From: AC-51 sp036265325
GTDB taxonomy: Bacteria > Actinomycetota > UBA4738 > HRBIN12
Direction: 5' to 3'
Assembly (NCBI GenBank): GCA_036265325.1
Contig: DATAPH010000023.1
Span: 1-64,000, forward strand
DNA: 64,000 bases
Of this stretch, positions 43,523 through 52,581 are shown in pieces (position 1 is the first letter of the stretch; each line of letters starts with the position of its first letter). The notes below the pieces were generated by a model. It saw only the letters and a list, made by a program, of their open reading frames with translations, had not been told where the DNA came from and ran no database searches. A program made the translations under genes and the position numbers.

Positions 43523-44386
43523 ATGGGCGGCGGCGTGACCACGGCGAACCTTCGGCACGCGGCCGGCATGCTCCGGTTCGGCCGCAACCCTGCGGCCACC
43601 GTGTATGACTCGATCGGCCCGGACTTCTTCCTCGCGCTGGACGATGGGTGGCTGAACCTCGGGCTGTGGGAAGGCGACGGCAGCGACCCGAGCGAGGCGG
43701 CGACCGCCGTCCGCCGGCTGGTCACACGCATGGCGCACGACCTCCCGACCGGCGGCGACGTGCTCGACGTCGGCAACGGCCTCGCCGCGCAGGACCCGCT
43801 TATCGCGACCGTGTCGCAGGCGCGCAGCCTGACCGCGCTCAACATCACACTGTCGCAACTCCGCGCCGGTCGTGCACGTCTGGCCTCCGTGCTGGCGAAC
43901 CCGGTCAACGGGGACGCGAGCCGCATGCCCTTCGCCGCCGAGACCTTCGACGGCGTGATCAGCGTCGAGGCCGCGTTCCACTTCCCGTCGCGACCGCGGT
44001 TCTTCGCCGAGGCGTTCCGCGTGCTGCGGCCCGGCGGCGTGCTGACCTTCAGCGACGTGCCGGTGTTGCGGTTCCCGGCGACGCCGCGCGAGATGTTCGC
44101 GGGCATCGCGATGCTCCGACTGTGGGGGATCCGTGCCCACGCCGCCGCGACGCCGTTGGAGATCGAGCGGCAGGTGTCGGCGGCCGGGTTCGACGACGTG
44201 CGGACCTCGCTCGACGGCGCGCACGTGATCGCCCCGGCGTTCCGGTCAGTGCATGAACGGCTGAACGAGCCCAGCGCCGCAAGCCTGCCGGAGCGCCTCG
44301 CAGCCCGGACGATGCTGCGCGAGGCCGAGGTGCTGTGGGACCACGGCGTGCTCGAGTACCTGTTCCTCGCGGCGCGCAAGCGGTAA
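43523..44386 (+). CDS. Class I SAM-dependent methyltransferase (type 11)
   Basis: A 287-residue methyltransferase with an N-terminal cap region (YDSIGPDFFLALDDGWLNLGLWEGD) as in small-molecule O/C-methyltransferases. Motif I is DVLDVGNGLAAQDPLIA (an NGL variant of GCGxG), motif II is FDGVISVEAAFHFPSRPRFFAEAFRVLRPGGVLTFSDV. The substrate is unknown, and no biosynthetic cluster surrounds it. Confidence 0.85.
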   Translation: MGGGVTTANLRHAAGMLRFGRNPAATVYDSIGPDFFLALDDGWLNLGLWEGDGSDPSEAATAVRRLVTRMAHDLPTGGDVLDVGNGLAAQDPLIATVSQARSLTALNITLSQLRAGRARLASVLANPVNGDASRMPFAAETFDGVISVEAAFHFPSRPRFFAEAFRVLRPGGVLTFSDVPVLRFPATPREMFAGIAMLRLWGIRAHAAATPLEIERQVSAAGFDDVRTSLDGAHVIAPAFRSVHERLNEPSAASLPERLAARTMLREAEVLWDHGVLEYLFLAARKR

Positions 44387-44414
44387 CGCGCGATGCGCCC
44401 GCTGCCGGACGGCG

Positions 44415-46061
44415 TCAGTCGGTCGCGAAAACCCGGCGGAACGACGGCAACGGGATCTCGCCGAGCTCGAGGACCCGATCGTGGAAATCGCGCAGTGAGA
44501 AGTCGGCCCCCAGGCGCGCTGATTCTGACTCCCGAGCCCGCTGGATCTCGATCATCCCTGTCATGTAGCAAAGCGCCTGGCCGGGCATGCCGATGTACCG
44601 GTCGATCTCGATGCCGGCGTCCGTCCGCATCTGACCGCTCTCGATCAACGTCGCCACGGCCTGCTCGCGGGTCCAGCCGAGCGCGTGGATCCCCGAGTCG
44701 GTCACGAGCCGCGCGGCGCGCAGCGCTTGGTTCTCGAGCATCCCCATCCGCTCCCAGCCGTCGAGGTAGAGGCCCATCTCATCGGCGAGGCGTTCGGCAT
44801 AGAGCCCCCATCCCTCGGCGAACGCCGCGGCAGCCAGCGTCGCGCCGAACCGGCGGAGCGGCGGCCGCTCCGGCATCTCCTGTTGGAGCGCGAGCTGGAA
44901 GTGATGGCCGGGGTTCGCCTCGTGGTACGTGACGCTCGCGACGTGGTGCAGCGCCCGGTCGGCGAGGTCGTAACAGTTGATGTAGTAGATGCCGGCGCGA
45001 GAGCCGTCGTCGGTCGGGGGGTAGTAGAACGCCATCGGCTCGTCGGCCTCGCGGAACTCCTCCACGCGGCGGACCTCGCAGTTGGCGGAGGGAAGCCGGC
45101 CGAAGTACATCGGCGCGAGGTCCCAGCTGCGTTGCACCTGGTCCTCGGCGAGCGCGACGAGCTGCTCGGGCGTGGTCGCCGTATTGGCACCCGACGCCAC
45201 ATGGGCGGCGACCGCGCTGGCCGCATCGTCGAAGCCGAGCTCCGCCGCGAGCGCCCTGCGCTCTTCATTGATCGCGTTGAGCCTGTCGACGCCGAGCTGG
45301 TGAACCTCACGTGGATCGAGGGGGAGCGACGTCCACCCGAGGACCTCGGCGGCGTACATGCCGTCGCCGCCGGGGAGCGCGGAGATCCCGATGCTCTCCG
45401 TCGCCGCGGGCAGGTAGTCGTCGAGGAGCACCCGACGGAACGCGGCGAGCGACGGCTGGACCGCGTCGGCGACCGCGGTCGCGATCGTCTCGCGCGCGTC
45501 GCCCTCTGCACCGACGGCGACGGGGGACTGGTCCGGCGGCAGCTCCAACAGACGATCGACCTGTCCGAGGGTGCGCTCCGCGACGACGCGCGGCGCCGTG
45601 ACCTGCTTGGCGACGCCCTCGCGCAAGAGGTCGATCGATGCGTCGAGGTACGCCGGGAACGCGCGCAGGCGCGCGTCGAGCCGGGCGACACGCTCGGGCG
45701 TGTCGGCGCGCTGCAGCGTCGCGATCTGCCCGAGCGTCGACACGGCGCCGTTCATGTGGTTGGCGACGTCGAGGAGGTCGAGGCGATGCTCGAGGCGCGC
45801 CAGCACGCGGCTGCAGATCGCTTCGTAGATGTCGGCGGTGAGCTGCCGTGCCTCATCGAGTTCGGCACGATCGAGGTCGGCCAGCTGCTGGAGCCCGGCG
45901 CGCGCGGCGGTTTCCTCGGCCGATCGCCCGGCCTCGGACGGGTCGCCCAGCCGGTCGTCGTACCGTTCGTCGCCCACGAAGGTTCCGATCAGCGGCTCCC
46001 GCTCGAGCAAGCCCTCCCACGCCTCGTTGGTCAGCTGATCGAACCGCTCTTCCGTCTGCAC
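44415..46061 (-). CDS. DUF885 putative metallopeptidase
   Basis: A 548-residue protein of the DUF885 family. It contains TYHEANPGHHFQLALQQEM, a zinc-type HExxxGHH motif, and a downstream AFAEGWGLYAERLADEMG that supplies the third ligand glutamate. The GTG start follows AAAGGA. There is no signal peptide, so it is cytoplasmic. Family members include carboxypeptidase-like enzymes; the substrate is unknown. Confidence 0.88.
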   Translation of the reverse strand: MQTEERFDQLTNEAWEGLLEREPLIGTFVGDERYDDRLGDPSEAGRSAEETAARAGLQQLADLDRAELDEARQLTADIYEAICSRVLARLEHRLDLLDVANHMNGAVSTLGQIATLQRADTPERVARLDARLRAFPAYLDASIDLLREGVAKQVTAPRVVAERTLGQVDRLLELPPDQSPVAVGAEGDARETIATAVADAVQPSLAAFRRVLLDDYLPAATESIGISALPGGDGMYAAEVLGWTSLPLDPREVHQLGVDRLNAINEERRALAAELGFDDAASAVAAHVASGANTATTPEQLVALAEDQVQRSWDLAPMYFGRLPSANCEVRRVEEFREADEPMAFYYPPTDDGSRAGIYYINCYDLADRALHHVASVTYHEANPGHHFQLALQQEMPERPPLRRFGATLAAAAFAEGWGLYAERLADEMGLYLDGWERMGMLENQALRAARLVTDSGIHALGWTREQAVATLIESGQMRTDAGIEIDRYIGMPGQALCYMTGMIEIQRARESESARLGADFSLRDFHDRVLELGEIPLPSFRRVFATD

Positions 46062-46136
46062 GATCGGCGTCCTTTCGTCCGTGGCCTGTCCCGCGGTCAG
46101 CCGGCCGGCCGGATCAGTTGTGCCCCGACCGGGGGT

Positions 46137-46850
46137 TCACAAGAGCCCAAGCGTACCGGCGCCGTCGACCTGAAGCGCGACACCCGACAGGAACCCCGTG
46201 TGCACCGAGCACAGGAACGCCGCGATCCTGCCGAAGTCTGCCGGATCGCCCGTCGGCCCGGTGTGACCGAGGGCACGCACGCGGTCGGTGTCGTGCAGAC
46301 CGGGGGCGAGGACGTTCAGCGTGATGCCGTCGGCGATCAGGTCGCGCGCGGCGCTCTTGGCCCACGCCCATAGGCCGGTCCTGGCGGCGCTCGACGCTGC
46401 CAGGTCCGGGATCGGCTCCTTGATCGCCACCGAGGTGAGCAGGACGATCCTGCCCCAGCCCCCGTCTCGCATGTGCGGAACCGCCGCCCGCACGAGTCTC
46501 ACGGACGTGAGGAGGTTCTCTTCGACCGCGTCGAGCAGGGCGTCGTCGGTCACCTCGAGGGCGCGTGCACGCGGCGGCCCGGGGGCGTTAGCGACCAGGA
46601 TGTCGATCCGACCGAACCGCTCGACCGTCGATGCGACGAGCGCAGCGGGCGGCTCGGCGCCGGTGACGTCGGCTGGCAACGACAGGACGTCGCCGCCGAT
46701 CGCCGCCGCGGCCTCGTCGAGCCGTGCCGGGTCGTGGCTGTTGATCGCGACGTGACAGCCTTCGTCCGACAGCGCCTTCGCGCACGCGAACCCGAGGCCG
46801 GCCGACGCAGCCGTGACGAGCGCGACCCTTCCCTCGATCCCGAGATCCAT
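46137..46850 (-). CDS. SDR-family protein with altered catalytic dyad
   Basis: A 237-residue short-chain dehydrogenase-like protein. The cofactor motif TAASAGLGFACAKAL is near residue 13, and VANAPG replaces the NNAG motif. S140 is present (LLTSVAI), but the expected Y-x3-K is replaced by S153-S-A-A-R157. Such proteins belong to a recognised SDR branch whose activity is unclear. The start at 46850 is fixed by TAGCAT seven bases upstream. It is divergent from fabI, which suggests a link to fatty-acid metabolism. Confidence 0.85.
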   Translation of the reverse strand: MDLGIEGRVALVTAASAGLGFACAKALSDEGCHVAINSHDPARLDEAAAAIGGDVLSLPADVTGAEPPAALVASTVERFGRIDILVANAPGPPRARALEVTDDALLDAVEENLLTSVRLVRAAVPHMRDGGWGRIVLLTSVAIKEPIPDLAASSAARTGLWAWAKSAARDLIADGITLNVLAPGLHDTDRVRALGHTGPTGDPADFGRIAAFLCSVHTGFLSGVALQVDGAGTLGLL

Positions 46851-46857
46851 CGCTCGC

Positions 46858-46863
46858 ATGCTA
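46858..46863 (-). promoter_or_regulatory. -10 element TAGCAT (leaderless SDR gene)
   Basis: TAGCAT on the minus strand ends seven bases before the ATG at 46850 and overlaps the alternative ATG at 46859, which argues against that start. Confidence 0.45.
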
Positions 46864-46897
46864 GTCCGGCGTCGTTGCGGCCCCTTTCAGCCGAGGC

Positions 46898-46903
46898 TAG
46901 GCT
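46898..46903 (+). promoter_or_regulatory. -10 element TAGGCT (leaderless fabI)
   Basis: TAGGCT ends eight bases before the fabI ATG at 46912. Confidence 0.45.
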
Positions 46904-46911
46904 GCCCGACC

Positions 46912-47700
46912 ATGTTGCTCGACGGCAAGAAGCTCCTGATCACCGGCGTGCTGACCCCGCAGTCGATCGCGTTCGCAGCGGCCACGTCCGCACAGGAGCA
47001 CGGCGCCGAGATCGTCCTGACCAACTTCGGCCGCGCCGTCAGCCTCACCCAGAAGGTCGCGAAGCGGCTCCCGCAACCGTGCGACGTGTTGGAGATGGAC
47101 GTGAACGACGAGACGCAGATCGACGCGGTCCAGGAGGAGCTGGCGTCGCGATGGGGCCGCGTCGACGGGATCTTGCACGCGATCGCGTTCGCGCCGCAGG
47201 ACGCGCTCGGCGGCAACTTCCTCAACACGCCGTGGGATTCCGTCGCCACCGCGGTGCAGACGAGCGCGTTTTCGCTGAAGGCGGTCGCCGTCGGACTGCT
47301 GCCGTTGATGCGGGAGCACGGCGGCTCGGTCGTGTCGCTCGACTTCGACGGGCAGGTGGCGTGGCCGGTCTACGACTGGATGGGCGTCGCGAAGGCCGGC
47401 CTGGAGGCCGTGACGAGGTACCTCGCGCGCGACCTCGGCTCGATGGGCATCCGCGTGAACACGGTGAGCGCGGGACCGATCAGAACGATGGCCGGCAAAG
47501 GGATCCCTGGCTTCGACGAGATCACCGGGTCGTGGGGTGACCGCGCGCCGCTCGGCTGGGACGCGCAGGATCCTAGGCCCGTCGGCGACACCGTCACATT
47601 CCTGTTCTCCGACCTCGCGCGGGGGATCACCGGCGAGCTGATCCACGTCGACGGCGGGTTCCATGCGATCGGCACGACGCCGGTCGAGGCGCGGAACTAG
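46912..47700 (+). CDS. Enoyl-ACP reductase (FabI/InhA type)
   Basis: A 262-residue NADH-dependent enoyl-ACP reductase, the last step of each fatty-acid elongation cycle. It has GVLTPQSIAFAAATSAQEHGAEIVLTNF (cofactor site), HAIAFAPQ and the catalytic Y154-x6-K161 (VYDWMGVAKAGLE). SAGPIRTMAGKGIPG and the C-terminal HVDGGFHAIG complete the family pattern. The loop residues are closer to actinobacterial InhA than to proteobacterial FabI. It converges on the cNMP/CBS gene with a four-base overlap. Confidence 0.93.
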   Translation: MLLDGKKLLITGVLTPQSIAFAAATSAQEHGAEIVLTNFGRAVSLTQKVAKRLPQPCDVLEMDVNDETQIDAVQEELASRWGRVDGILHAIAFAPQDALGGNFLNTPWDSVATAVQTSAFSLKAVAVGLLPLMREHGGSVVSLDFDGQVAWPVYDWMGVAKAGLEAVTRYLARDLGSMGIRVNTVSAGPIRTMAGKGIPGFDEITGSWGDRAPLGWDAQDPRPVGDTVTFLFSDLARGITGELIHVDGGFHAIGTTPVEARN

Positions 47701-49526
47701 CGGGCGTCGACCTCAACGGCGAGCGCCTGCTGCTCGCGACGGATCGCCCGGAACGCCTCGCGCAGGCCGCTGCGCTCGATCGACCCGAGGTCGTGCGGAT
47801 CGACGAAGTCGTCGACGGTCACGTCGGCCCGAACCTGCGCCGCCTGATGCCGGAGGCGCAGATCGAGCAGGAACCGGAACGCTTCGTCGAGCTCCGTGGC
47901 CGACAACGGGTCGAGCGTGCCGCCGCGGGCGGCGGCAGCGAGCCGCCCGAGCGTGTCCTTCGCCGTCGCTCCGGCGGCGACGGCGCGCGCGCGAGCGATC
48001 GACGTGATGATCGTGACGCCGCCGTGCTTGAGGTCGAGCGTGCCTCGATGCTCGCCTTTGGACGCCACGACGAGATGCCGCACGAACCCGGTCGGCGGCT
48101 CGTGGCGAAGCGCTCCCTTGGTGAGTAGACGCGCGAACCCGGGGTTCGTCCGCGCCTCGGCCACGGCCGCGTCGAGCGCGTCGTCCGCCGGCAGCGATCC
48201 CGCGACCGTGCGGAAGTCGAAGCCGATGGAGGACAGGATCATCCCGTCCGCGTCGGGTTGCCGGATCCACGTCCGGAACCGCTCCTGCCACGTGGTCAGC
48301 GGCGCTCGCATCGCCGAGTGGACCGCCATGGCATCGCCGTGGCATCGCGGGAACCCGATCGCCTCGAGTCCGGCCGTCACGCGCTCGGCGAGGGCCCTGA
48401 AGTACGCGTCGTGTTCGTCCGGATCGAATCCTGGGCCGAGCGCGAGCGCGTGATCTTGGTCAGCGTCGAGCGCGGGTTCGCGTCGGGCGGCGCTGCCCAG
48501 GGCAACCCACCCGAACGCGCACGGCGCGTCACCGAGCTCATCGCACGCGAGCTTCACGAGCCGCTCGGTGGCCGCCTCGATGATGATCGCGACGATCCGG
48601 CAGACGTCGATCGGATCCGTCCCCGCATCGACCAAGGCCGCGACAACACGTGGGTACGTTCGCGTCGCGTCGATGACCGCGTCGACCGTTGCTGCCCGGT
48701 CGATCGCGCCGCGCATCGAGAATGCGTTGCCGTCCTCGAGGCCCATCAGATCGGTGTCCGTGACGACGCCGATCAAGCGGCCATCCTCGTCGACGGGGAG
48801 GTGGTGGATCCCCTTCGCGAGCATCATCAGGATCGCTTCGCCCGCCGGCATCGATGCCGGCGCGCGCAGGACCGGCTGCGTCGCAACGCCGAGAGCGGCA
48901 CCGTCGAATGAACCGCGGGCGGCCACGACCTTGCTGCGGAGATCTCGGTCGGTGACGATCGCTTCGGTGGCGCCGCCCTGCAGCACCAGGCTGGACACGC
49001 GCGCGTCACGCATCACCGTCGCCGCCTCGGCGACCGTGATGCTCGGGTCGGCGGTGACGAGCGGCCGGCGGACCAGGGAGCCGATCCGCGCGAAGCGCGG
49101 ATCGGCGGCGCGCGCCGACCGCGCGACCGCGTCGGCAGCGCGGATGCGCTGCCGCGCGATGGCCCAGACCGTGGCCACCCCGCTGGGGCCGCCGAAGACC
49201 CGGCGCGCCACGTCCGCGGGGATCAGGTAGCTCAACGTGTCTTCGACCGCGCGCACCGTCATCGAGGGTGGTTGCTTCGACATCGCGGAGAGGAATCCGA
49301 AGGTGTCACCGGGCTCGAGCTGGTCCACGAGGACGTCCCCGGTGACGAGCTCCAACGCGCCCTTGCGGATCACGCCGACCGCGTCGGCGACCGCGCCCCC
49401 TTCGGTCAGGACCGTCTCGCCCGCGGGTGTGAAGACGATCTCGAGCGACCCACCGACGCGCTCGAGCGCGTCGGCTTCGAGCTCAGAGAACGGGTGATAC
49501 TGACGCAGGAACTCGAGCGGTTGCAC
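47697..49526 (-). CDS. cNMP-binding/CBS/DUF294 signalling protein
   Basis: A 609-residue regulator with four modules: an N-terminal cyclic-nucleotide-binding barrel (residues 1-120), two CBS domains (about 145-275), a DUF294 nucleotidyltransferase-like domain (WVALGSAARREPALDADQDHAL, about 345-366) and a DUF294 C-terminal helical domain. Family members sense nucleotides and resemble the uridylyltransferase GlnD catalytic core. The target is unknown. The GTG start has GATACT seven bases upstream, compatible with a leaderless message. Confidence 0.9.
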   Translation of the reverse strand: MQPLEFLRQYHPFSELEADALERVGGSLEIVFTPAGETVLTEGGAVADAVGVIRKGALELVTGDVLVDQLEPGDTFGFLSAMSKQPPSMTVRAVEDTLSYLIPADVARRVFGGPSGVATVWAIARQRIRAADAVARSARAADPRFARIGSLVRRPLVTADPSITVAEAATVMRDARVSSLVLQGGATEAIVTDRDLRSKVVAARGSFDGAALGVATQPVLRAPASMPAGEAILMMLAKGIHHLPVDEDGRLIGVVTDTDLMGLEDGNAFSMRGAIDRAATVDAVIDATRTYPRVVAALVDAGTDPIDVCRIVAIIIEAATERLVKLACDELGDAPCAFGWVALGSAARREPALDADQDHALALGPGFDPDEHDAYFRALAERVTAGLEAIGFPRCHGDAMAVHSAMRAPLTTWQERFRTWIRQPDADGMILSSIGFDFRTVAGSLPADDALDAAVAEARTNPGFARLLTKGALRHEPPTGFVRHLVVASKGEHRGTLDLKHGGVTIITSIARARAVAAGATAKDTLGRLAAAARGGTLDPLSATELDEAFRFLLDLRLRHQAAQVRADVTVDDFVDPHDLGSIERSGLREAFRAIRREQQALAVEVDAR

Positions 49527-49571
49527 CGGCAGCAGTATCGCCCGCTGCGGCTACACTCGCGCGCGTCTCCC

Positions 49572-50174
49572 ATGCCGCGAACCCGTTCGTTCCTGCCTTG
49601 CTTGCTGCTGGTCGTGGCGGCGTGCACCGGCACGACGACCAGCACGGCCGCACCCTCGACGACCACTCCAACGTCATCGGGATCCGGTGTCGATCCGCTC
49701 GTGCCGTATTCACCCTCGCCGACGCCCGACGCGGCGGCCACGTCCGGCTTCATCCCGGACACGCTGACCGCGACCACCGACGGTGGCGGGTCTATGCGGC
49801 TGACGCCGGTTACGACCACGATGACGATGGCGTACGTGCACGAGAGCCGCGCCTTCACCGTCTATCTCACGGCGACGAACCCCGGCACGAACCCCTGGCG
49901 CGGCGCGATCGGCGCCGACGCGCAGATCGCCGACCTGAACGGCGCGGTGTTCCCGTCGACGAGGCCCGCGCCCGGCGACCTGCATCCGGATCCCGGCCGG
50001 TACGGTGGTTCGAACAGGTCGTTCGAACGGCCGGTCTCGATCGCGCCCGGCGCGTCGGCCAAGGGCGCGCTGGTGTTCCACGTGACCGGAGCCAACCGCC
50101 CGGTCACGCTGCGGATCAGCTTGGACGGCGGCACGACGTGGGTCGAGTGGGCGACCAACCTTGGCGTGTTCTGA
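49572..50174 (+). CDS. Putative lipoprotein of unknown function
   Basis: A 200-residue protein with a signal peptide ending in lipobox VVAAC (about residue 18), a Thr/Ser/Pro linker to about 50, and a beta-rich domain without motifs I recognise. TACACT lies 14 bases before the ATG. Divergent from the cNMP/CBS gene, with 14 bases to selD downstream. Confidence 0.75.
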   Translation: MPRTRSFLPCLLLVVAACTGTTTSTAAPSTTTPTSSGSGVDPLVPYSPSPTPDAAATSGFIPDTLTATTDGGGSMRLTPVTTTMTMAYVHESRAFTVYLTATNPGTNPWRGAIGADAQIADLNGAVFPSTRPAPGDLHPDPGRYGGSNRSFERPVSIAPGASAKGALVFHVTGANRPVTLRISLDGGTTWVEWATNLGVF

Positions 50175-50188
50175 GGGGGTGTTCTGAG

Positions 50189-51235
50189 ATGGCGGTTGCG
50201 GATCCGATCCGGCTCACCAGCCTGAGCCACGGCGCCGGGTGCGCCTGCAAGCTCGGGCCGAGCCAATTGCACGACGTGCTCGAGCTCCTCGGTCCGTCGG
50301 TGCCGACCGACGACGTCATCGTGTCCGAGGCGAGCGGCGACGATGCGGCGGTCTATCGCCTGTCCGACGGCCGCGGGGCGATCGTCACCCTGGACTTCTT
50401 CACGCCACTCGTCGACGACCCGTTCGATTGGGGCCGGATCGCCGCCGCGAACGCGTTGAGCGACGTCTACGCGATGGGCGGGATTCCCGCGCTCGCGCTG
50501 AACGTCGCCGGATGGCCCGTCGACGTGCTGCCGCTCGAAACGCTCGCCGACGTGCTTCGAGGCGGCCGGGCGATCGCCGACGCGGCGGGGATCGCGGTCG
50601 TCGGGGGCCACACGATCACGACCGAGAAGGAACCGCTGTACGGCATGGTCGGCGTGGGGTTCGCGCCGCTCGACGCGCTGATCCGCAACACCGAGGCACG
50701 CCCGGGCATGTCGCTCGTCCTCACCAAGCCGATCGGCGTGGGGATGATCTCGACCGCCGCCAAGCGCGGGGTCGCGACCGACGCGCAGCTCGCCGACGCG
50801 GTCGCCACGATGACGACACTGAACGATCGCGCCTCGCGCGCGGCCGTCGCGTCGCGCGTCCGCGCGGGCACCGACGTGACGGGGTTCGGGCTGCTCGGCC
50901 ATCTGCGGAAGTTGCTCGAGGCGAGCGGCTGCGCCGCGACCGTCGACGCGAGCGCCGTTCCCCTATTGGACGGGGCGCTCGACCATGCGCGGCGCGACGT
51001 CGTGGCGGGCGGCACCAAACGGAACCACGCGTGGCTGCAACCCACCACGGACTGGGGCGCGTGTACGGCGCCGGAGCAACTCCTGCTCGCCGACGCGCAG
51101 ACCAGCGGGGGGCTGCTGCTCGTGACTGCGGATGCCGACGCGTTGGTCGCTGCCGGCATCGGCGCGCATGTGATCGGCGTCACGAGCGAGGGCACACCAG
51201 GCGCGATCCACGTCACGGGCCGCCTGGCGACCTGA
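50189..51235 (+). CDS. Selenide, water dikinase SelD
   Basis: A 348-residue enzyme making selenophosphate from selenide and ATP for selenocysteine or 2-selenouridine. The N-terminal GAGCACKLGP places catalytic Cys18 and Lys21 in the usual C-x2-K arrangement, with Cys rather than Sec. The PurM-like folds show SGDDAAVY, ALSDVYAMGGIPALAL and VGGHTI, and the C-terminal LLADAQTSGGLLLV. No selA, selB, selC or selenouridine synthase is in the window. Confidence 0.93.
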   Translation: MAVADPIRLTSLSHGAGCACKLGPSQLHDVLELLGPSVPTDDVIVSEASGDDAAVYRLSDGRGAIVTLDFFTPLVDDPFDWGRIAAANALSDVYAMGGIPALALNVAGWPVDVLPLETLADVLRGGRAIADAAGIAVVGGHTITTEKEPLYGMVGVGFAPLDALIRNTEARPGMSLVLTKPIGVGMISTAAKRGVATDAQLADAVATMTTLNDRASRAAVASRVRAGTDVTGFGLLGHLRKLLEASGCAATVDASAVPLLDGALDHARRDVVAGGTKRNHAWLQPTTDWGACTAPEQLLLADAQTSGGLLLVTADADALVAAGIGAHVIGVTSEGTPGAIHVTGRLAT

Positions 51236-51289
51236 CAGGCTCGCCGTGCGGTGCGTGCGGGTTCGTACGGGAATAGACGACCCCACTGG

Positions 51290-51295
51290 TAGCAT
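51290..51295 (+). promoter_or_regulatory. Extended -10 TGGTAGCAT of the mec operon
   Basis: TAGCAT with an upstream TGG lies 55 bases before the mec GTG. Transcription would begin near 51302, just before the 17-bp dyad. Confidence 0.45.
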
Positions 51296-51307
51296 TTGCA
51301 CCTGCAA

Positions 51308-51324
51308 CAGGCGCGACGCGCCTG
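51308..51324. promoter_or_regulatory. Perfect 17-bp dyad CAGGCGCG-A-CGCGCCTG
   Basis: Eight-base arms around a single A lie about 6-22 bases past the predicted transcription start of mec. As DNA it is a near-ideal dimer operator; as RNA it would fold into a stable seven-base stem. Either could control the cysteine genes. Confidence 0.5.
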
Positions 51325-51350
51325 GACCGCGACCCCTTCGGAGCGCAGGT

Positions 51351-51749
51351 GTGACCGAGCTGGACGGCGTCTATCGCAAGGAGATCGTGGAGCACGGGCT
51401 CCGCGAGTTCCCCAACGAGTGCTGCGGCCTCATCGCCGCGCAGGATGGTGTGCCCGCCAAGGTCTTCACCATGCGGAACGCCGACGCGAGCCCCGTCACC
51501 TACCGACTGGACGGCGTGGAGCAGCTCCGCGTGTTCGACCAGATGGACGACGAGGGGCTCGAGCTGTGGGCGATCTACCACTCGCACACACACTCCGAGG
51601 CGTATCCGAGCGACACCGACGTGAAGCTCGCGTTCTACCCCGACGCCCGATACATCTTGGTGTCGCTCGCCGACCGCGCCGATCCGGTTCTGCGCTCGTT
51701 CTTCATCGTCGACGGCGAGGTCTCCGAGGAGGAGCTGACGATCACATGA
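51351..51749 (+). CDS. JAMM metallopeptidase, CysO-cysteine peptidase (Mec+)
   Basis: A 132-residue zinc isopeptidase. The JAMM motif is complete: E23, then H77-S-H79-x7-S87-x2-D90 (YHSHTHSEAYPSDTD). In Mycobacterium tuberculosis the homologue cuts cysteine from the CysO-cysteine adduct. It is the first gene of the mec-E1-cysO set, and its stop overlaps the E1 start (ATGA). GTG 51351 gives the correct N-terminal length. Confidence 0.93.
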   Translation: MTELDGVYRKEIVEHGLREFPNECCGLIAAQDGVPAKVFTMRNADASPVTYRLDGVEQLRVFDQMDDEGLELWAIYHSHTHSEAYPSDTDVKLAFYPDARYILVSLADRADPVLRSFFIVDGEVSEEELTIT

Positions 51750-52567
51750 CGAAGCCGTTCACCGAGGAGCAGGTCCAGCGATACGCGCGGCACATCATCC
51801 TGCCCAACATCGGCGGGGCCGGACAGCGCAAGCTCCTGGACGCGAGCGTCCTCGTGATCGGCGCCGGCGGCCTCGGCTCGCCGATCGCGATGTATCTCGC
51901 CGCCGCCGGGATCGGGAAGCTCGGCGTCGTCGACTTTGACCGCGTCGACGTGTCGAACCTGCAGCGTCAGATCCTGCACACCGACGCCGACGTCGGCCGG
52001 TCGAAAGTCGGATCGGCGGTCGAGCACCTGCGCGCGATCAACCCGACCATCGACGTCGTCGGCCACGACACGTTGCTGTTCTCGACCAACGTGTTCGATA
52101 TCTTCGACGGCTACGACGTGATCGTCGACGGCACCGACAACTTCCCCGTCCGCTACCTGGTGAACGACGCGTGCCAGTTCATGGGCAAGCCACTCGTGTA
52201 CGGCTCGATCTATCAGTTCGAAGGGCAGGCGACGATCTTCATGCCGGGACAGGAGACGCCGTGCTACCGGTGCTTGTTCCCGTCCCCGCCGCCGCCCGGG
52301 ACCGTACCGAGCTGCGCCGAAGGTGGCGTGTTCGGTGTGCTGCCCGGCGTGATCGGCTCGATCCAGGCGACCGAGGCGATCAAGCTGATCACGGGGGAGG
52401 GGGAGACCCTCGAGGGGCGGCTCCTTCTCTACGACGCTCTGCACATGGACTTCCAGGAAGTGAAGATCCGCTGGGACGCGGACTGCCCGGTGTGCGGCAA
52501 GGAACCGACGATCACCGAGTTGATCGACTACGAGCAGTTCTGCGGCGTGCCCGCCCGACCCGAGTGA
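51746..52567 (+). CDS. ThiF/MoeB-type E1 enzyme activating CysO, without rhodanese domain
   Basis: A 273-residue adenylyltransferase that activates the C-terminus of a sulfur-carrier protein. It has GAGGLGS (39-45), the catalytic Cys190 (TVPSCAEGGVFG) and zinc cysteines C173, C176, C247 and C250. MoeZ proteins continue with a rhodanese domain; this one stops in the linker (ITELIDYEQFCGVPARPE). Thiocarboxylation would need a separate sulfur donor. It sits between mec and cysO. Confidence 0.92.
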   Translation: MTKPFTEEQVQRYARHIILPNIGGAGQRKLLDASVLVIGAGGLGSPIAMYLAAAGIGKLGVVDFDRVDVSNLQRQILHTDADVGRSKVGSAVEHLRAINPTIDVVGHDTLLFSTNVFDIFDGYDVIVDGTDNFPVRYLVNDACQFMGKPLVYGSIYQFEGQATIFMPGQETPCYRCLFPSPPPPGTVPSCAEGGVFGVLPGVIGSIQATEAIKLITGEGETLEGRLLLYDALHMDFQEVKIRWDADCPVCGKEPTITELIDYEQFCGVPARPE

Positions 52568-52581
52568 GAGGTGCTGAACCG

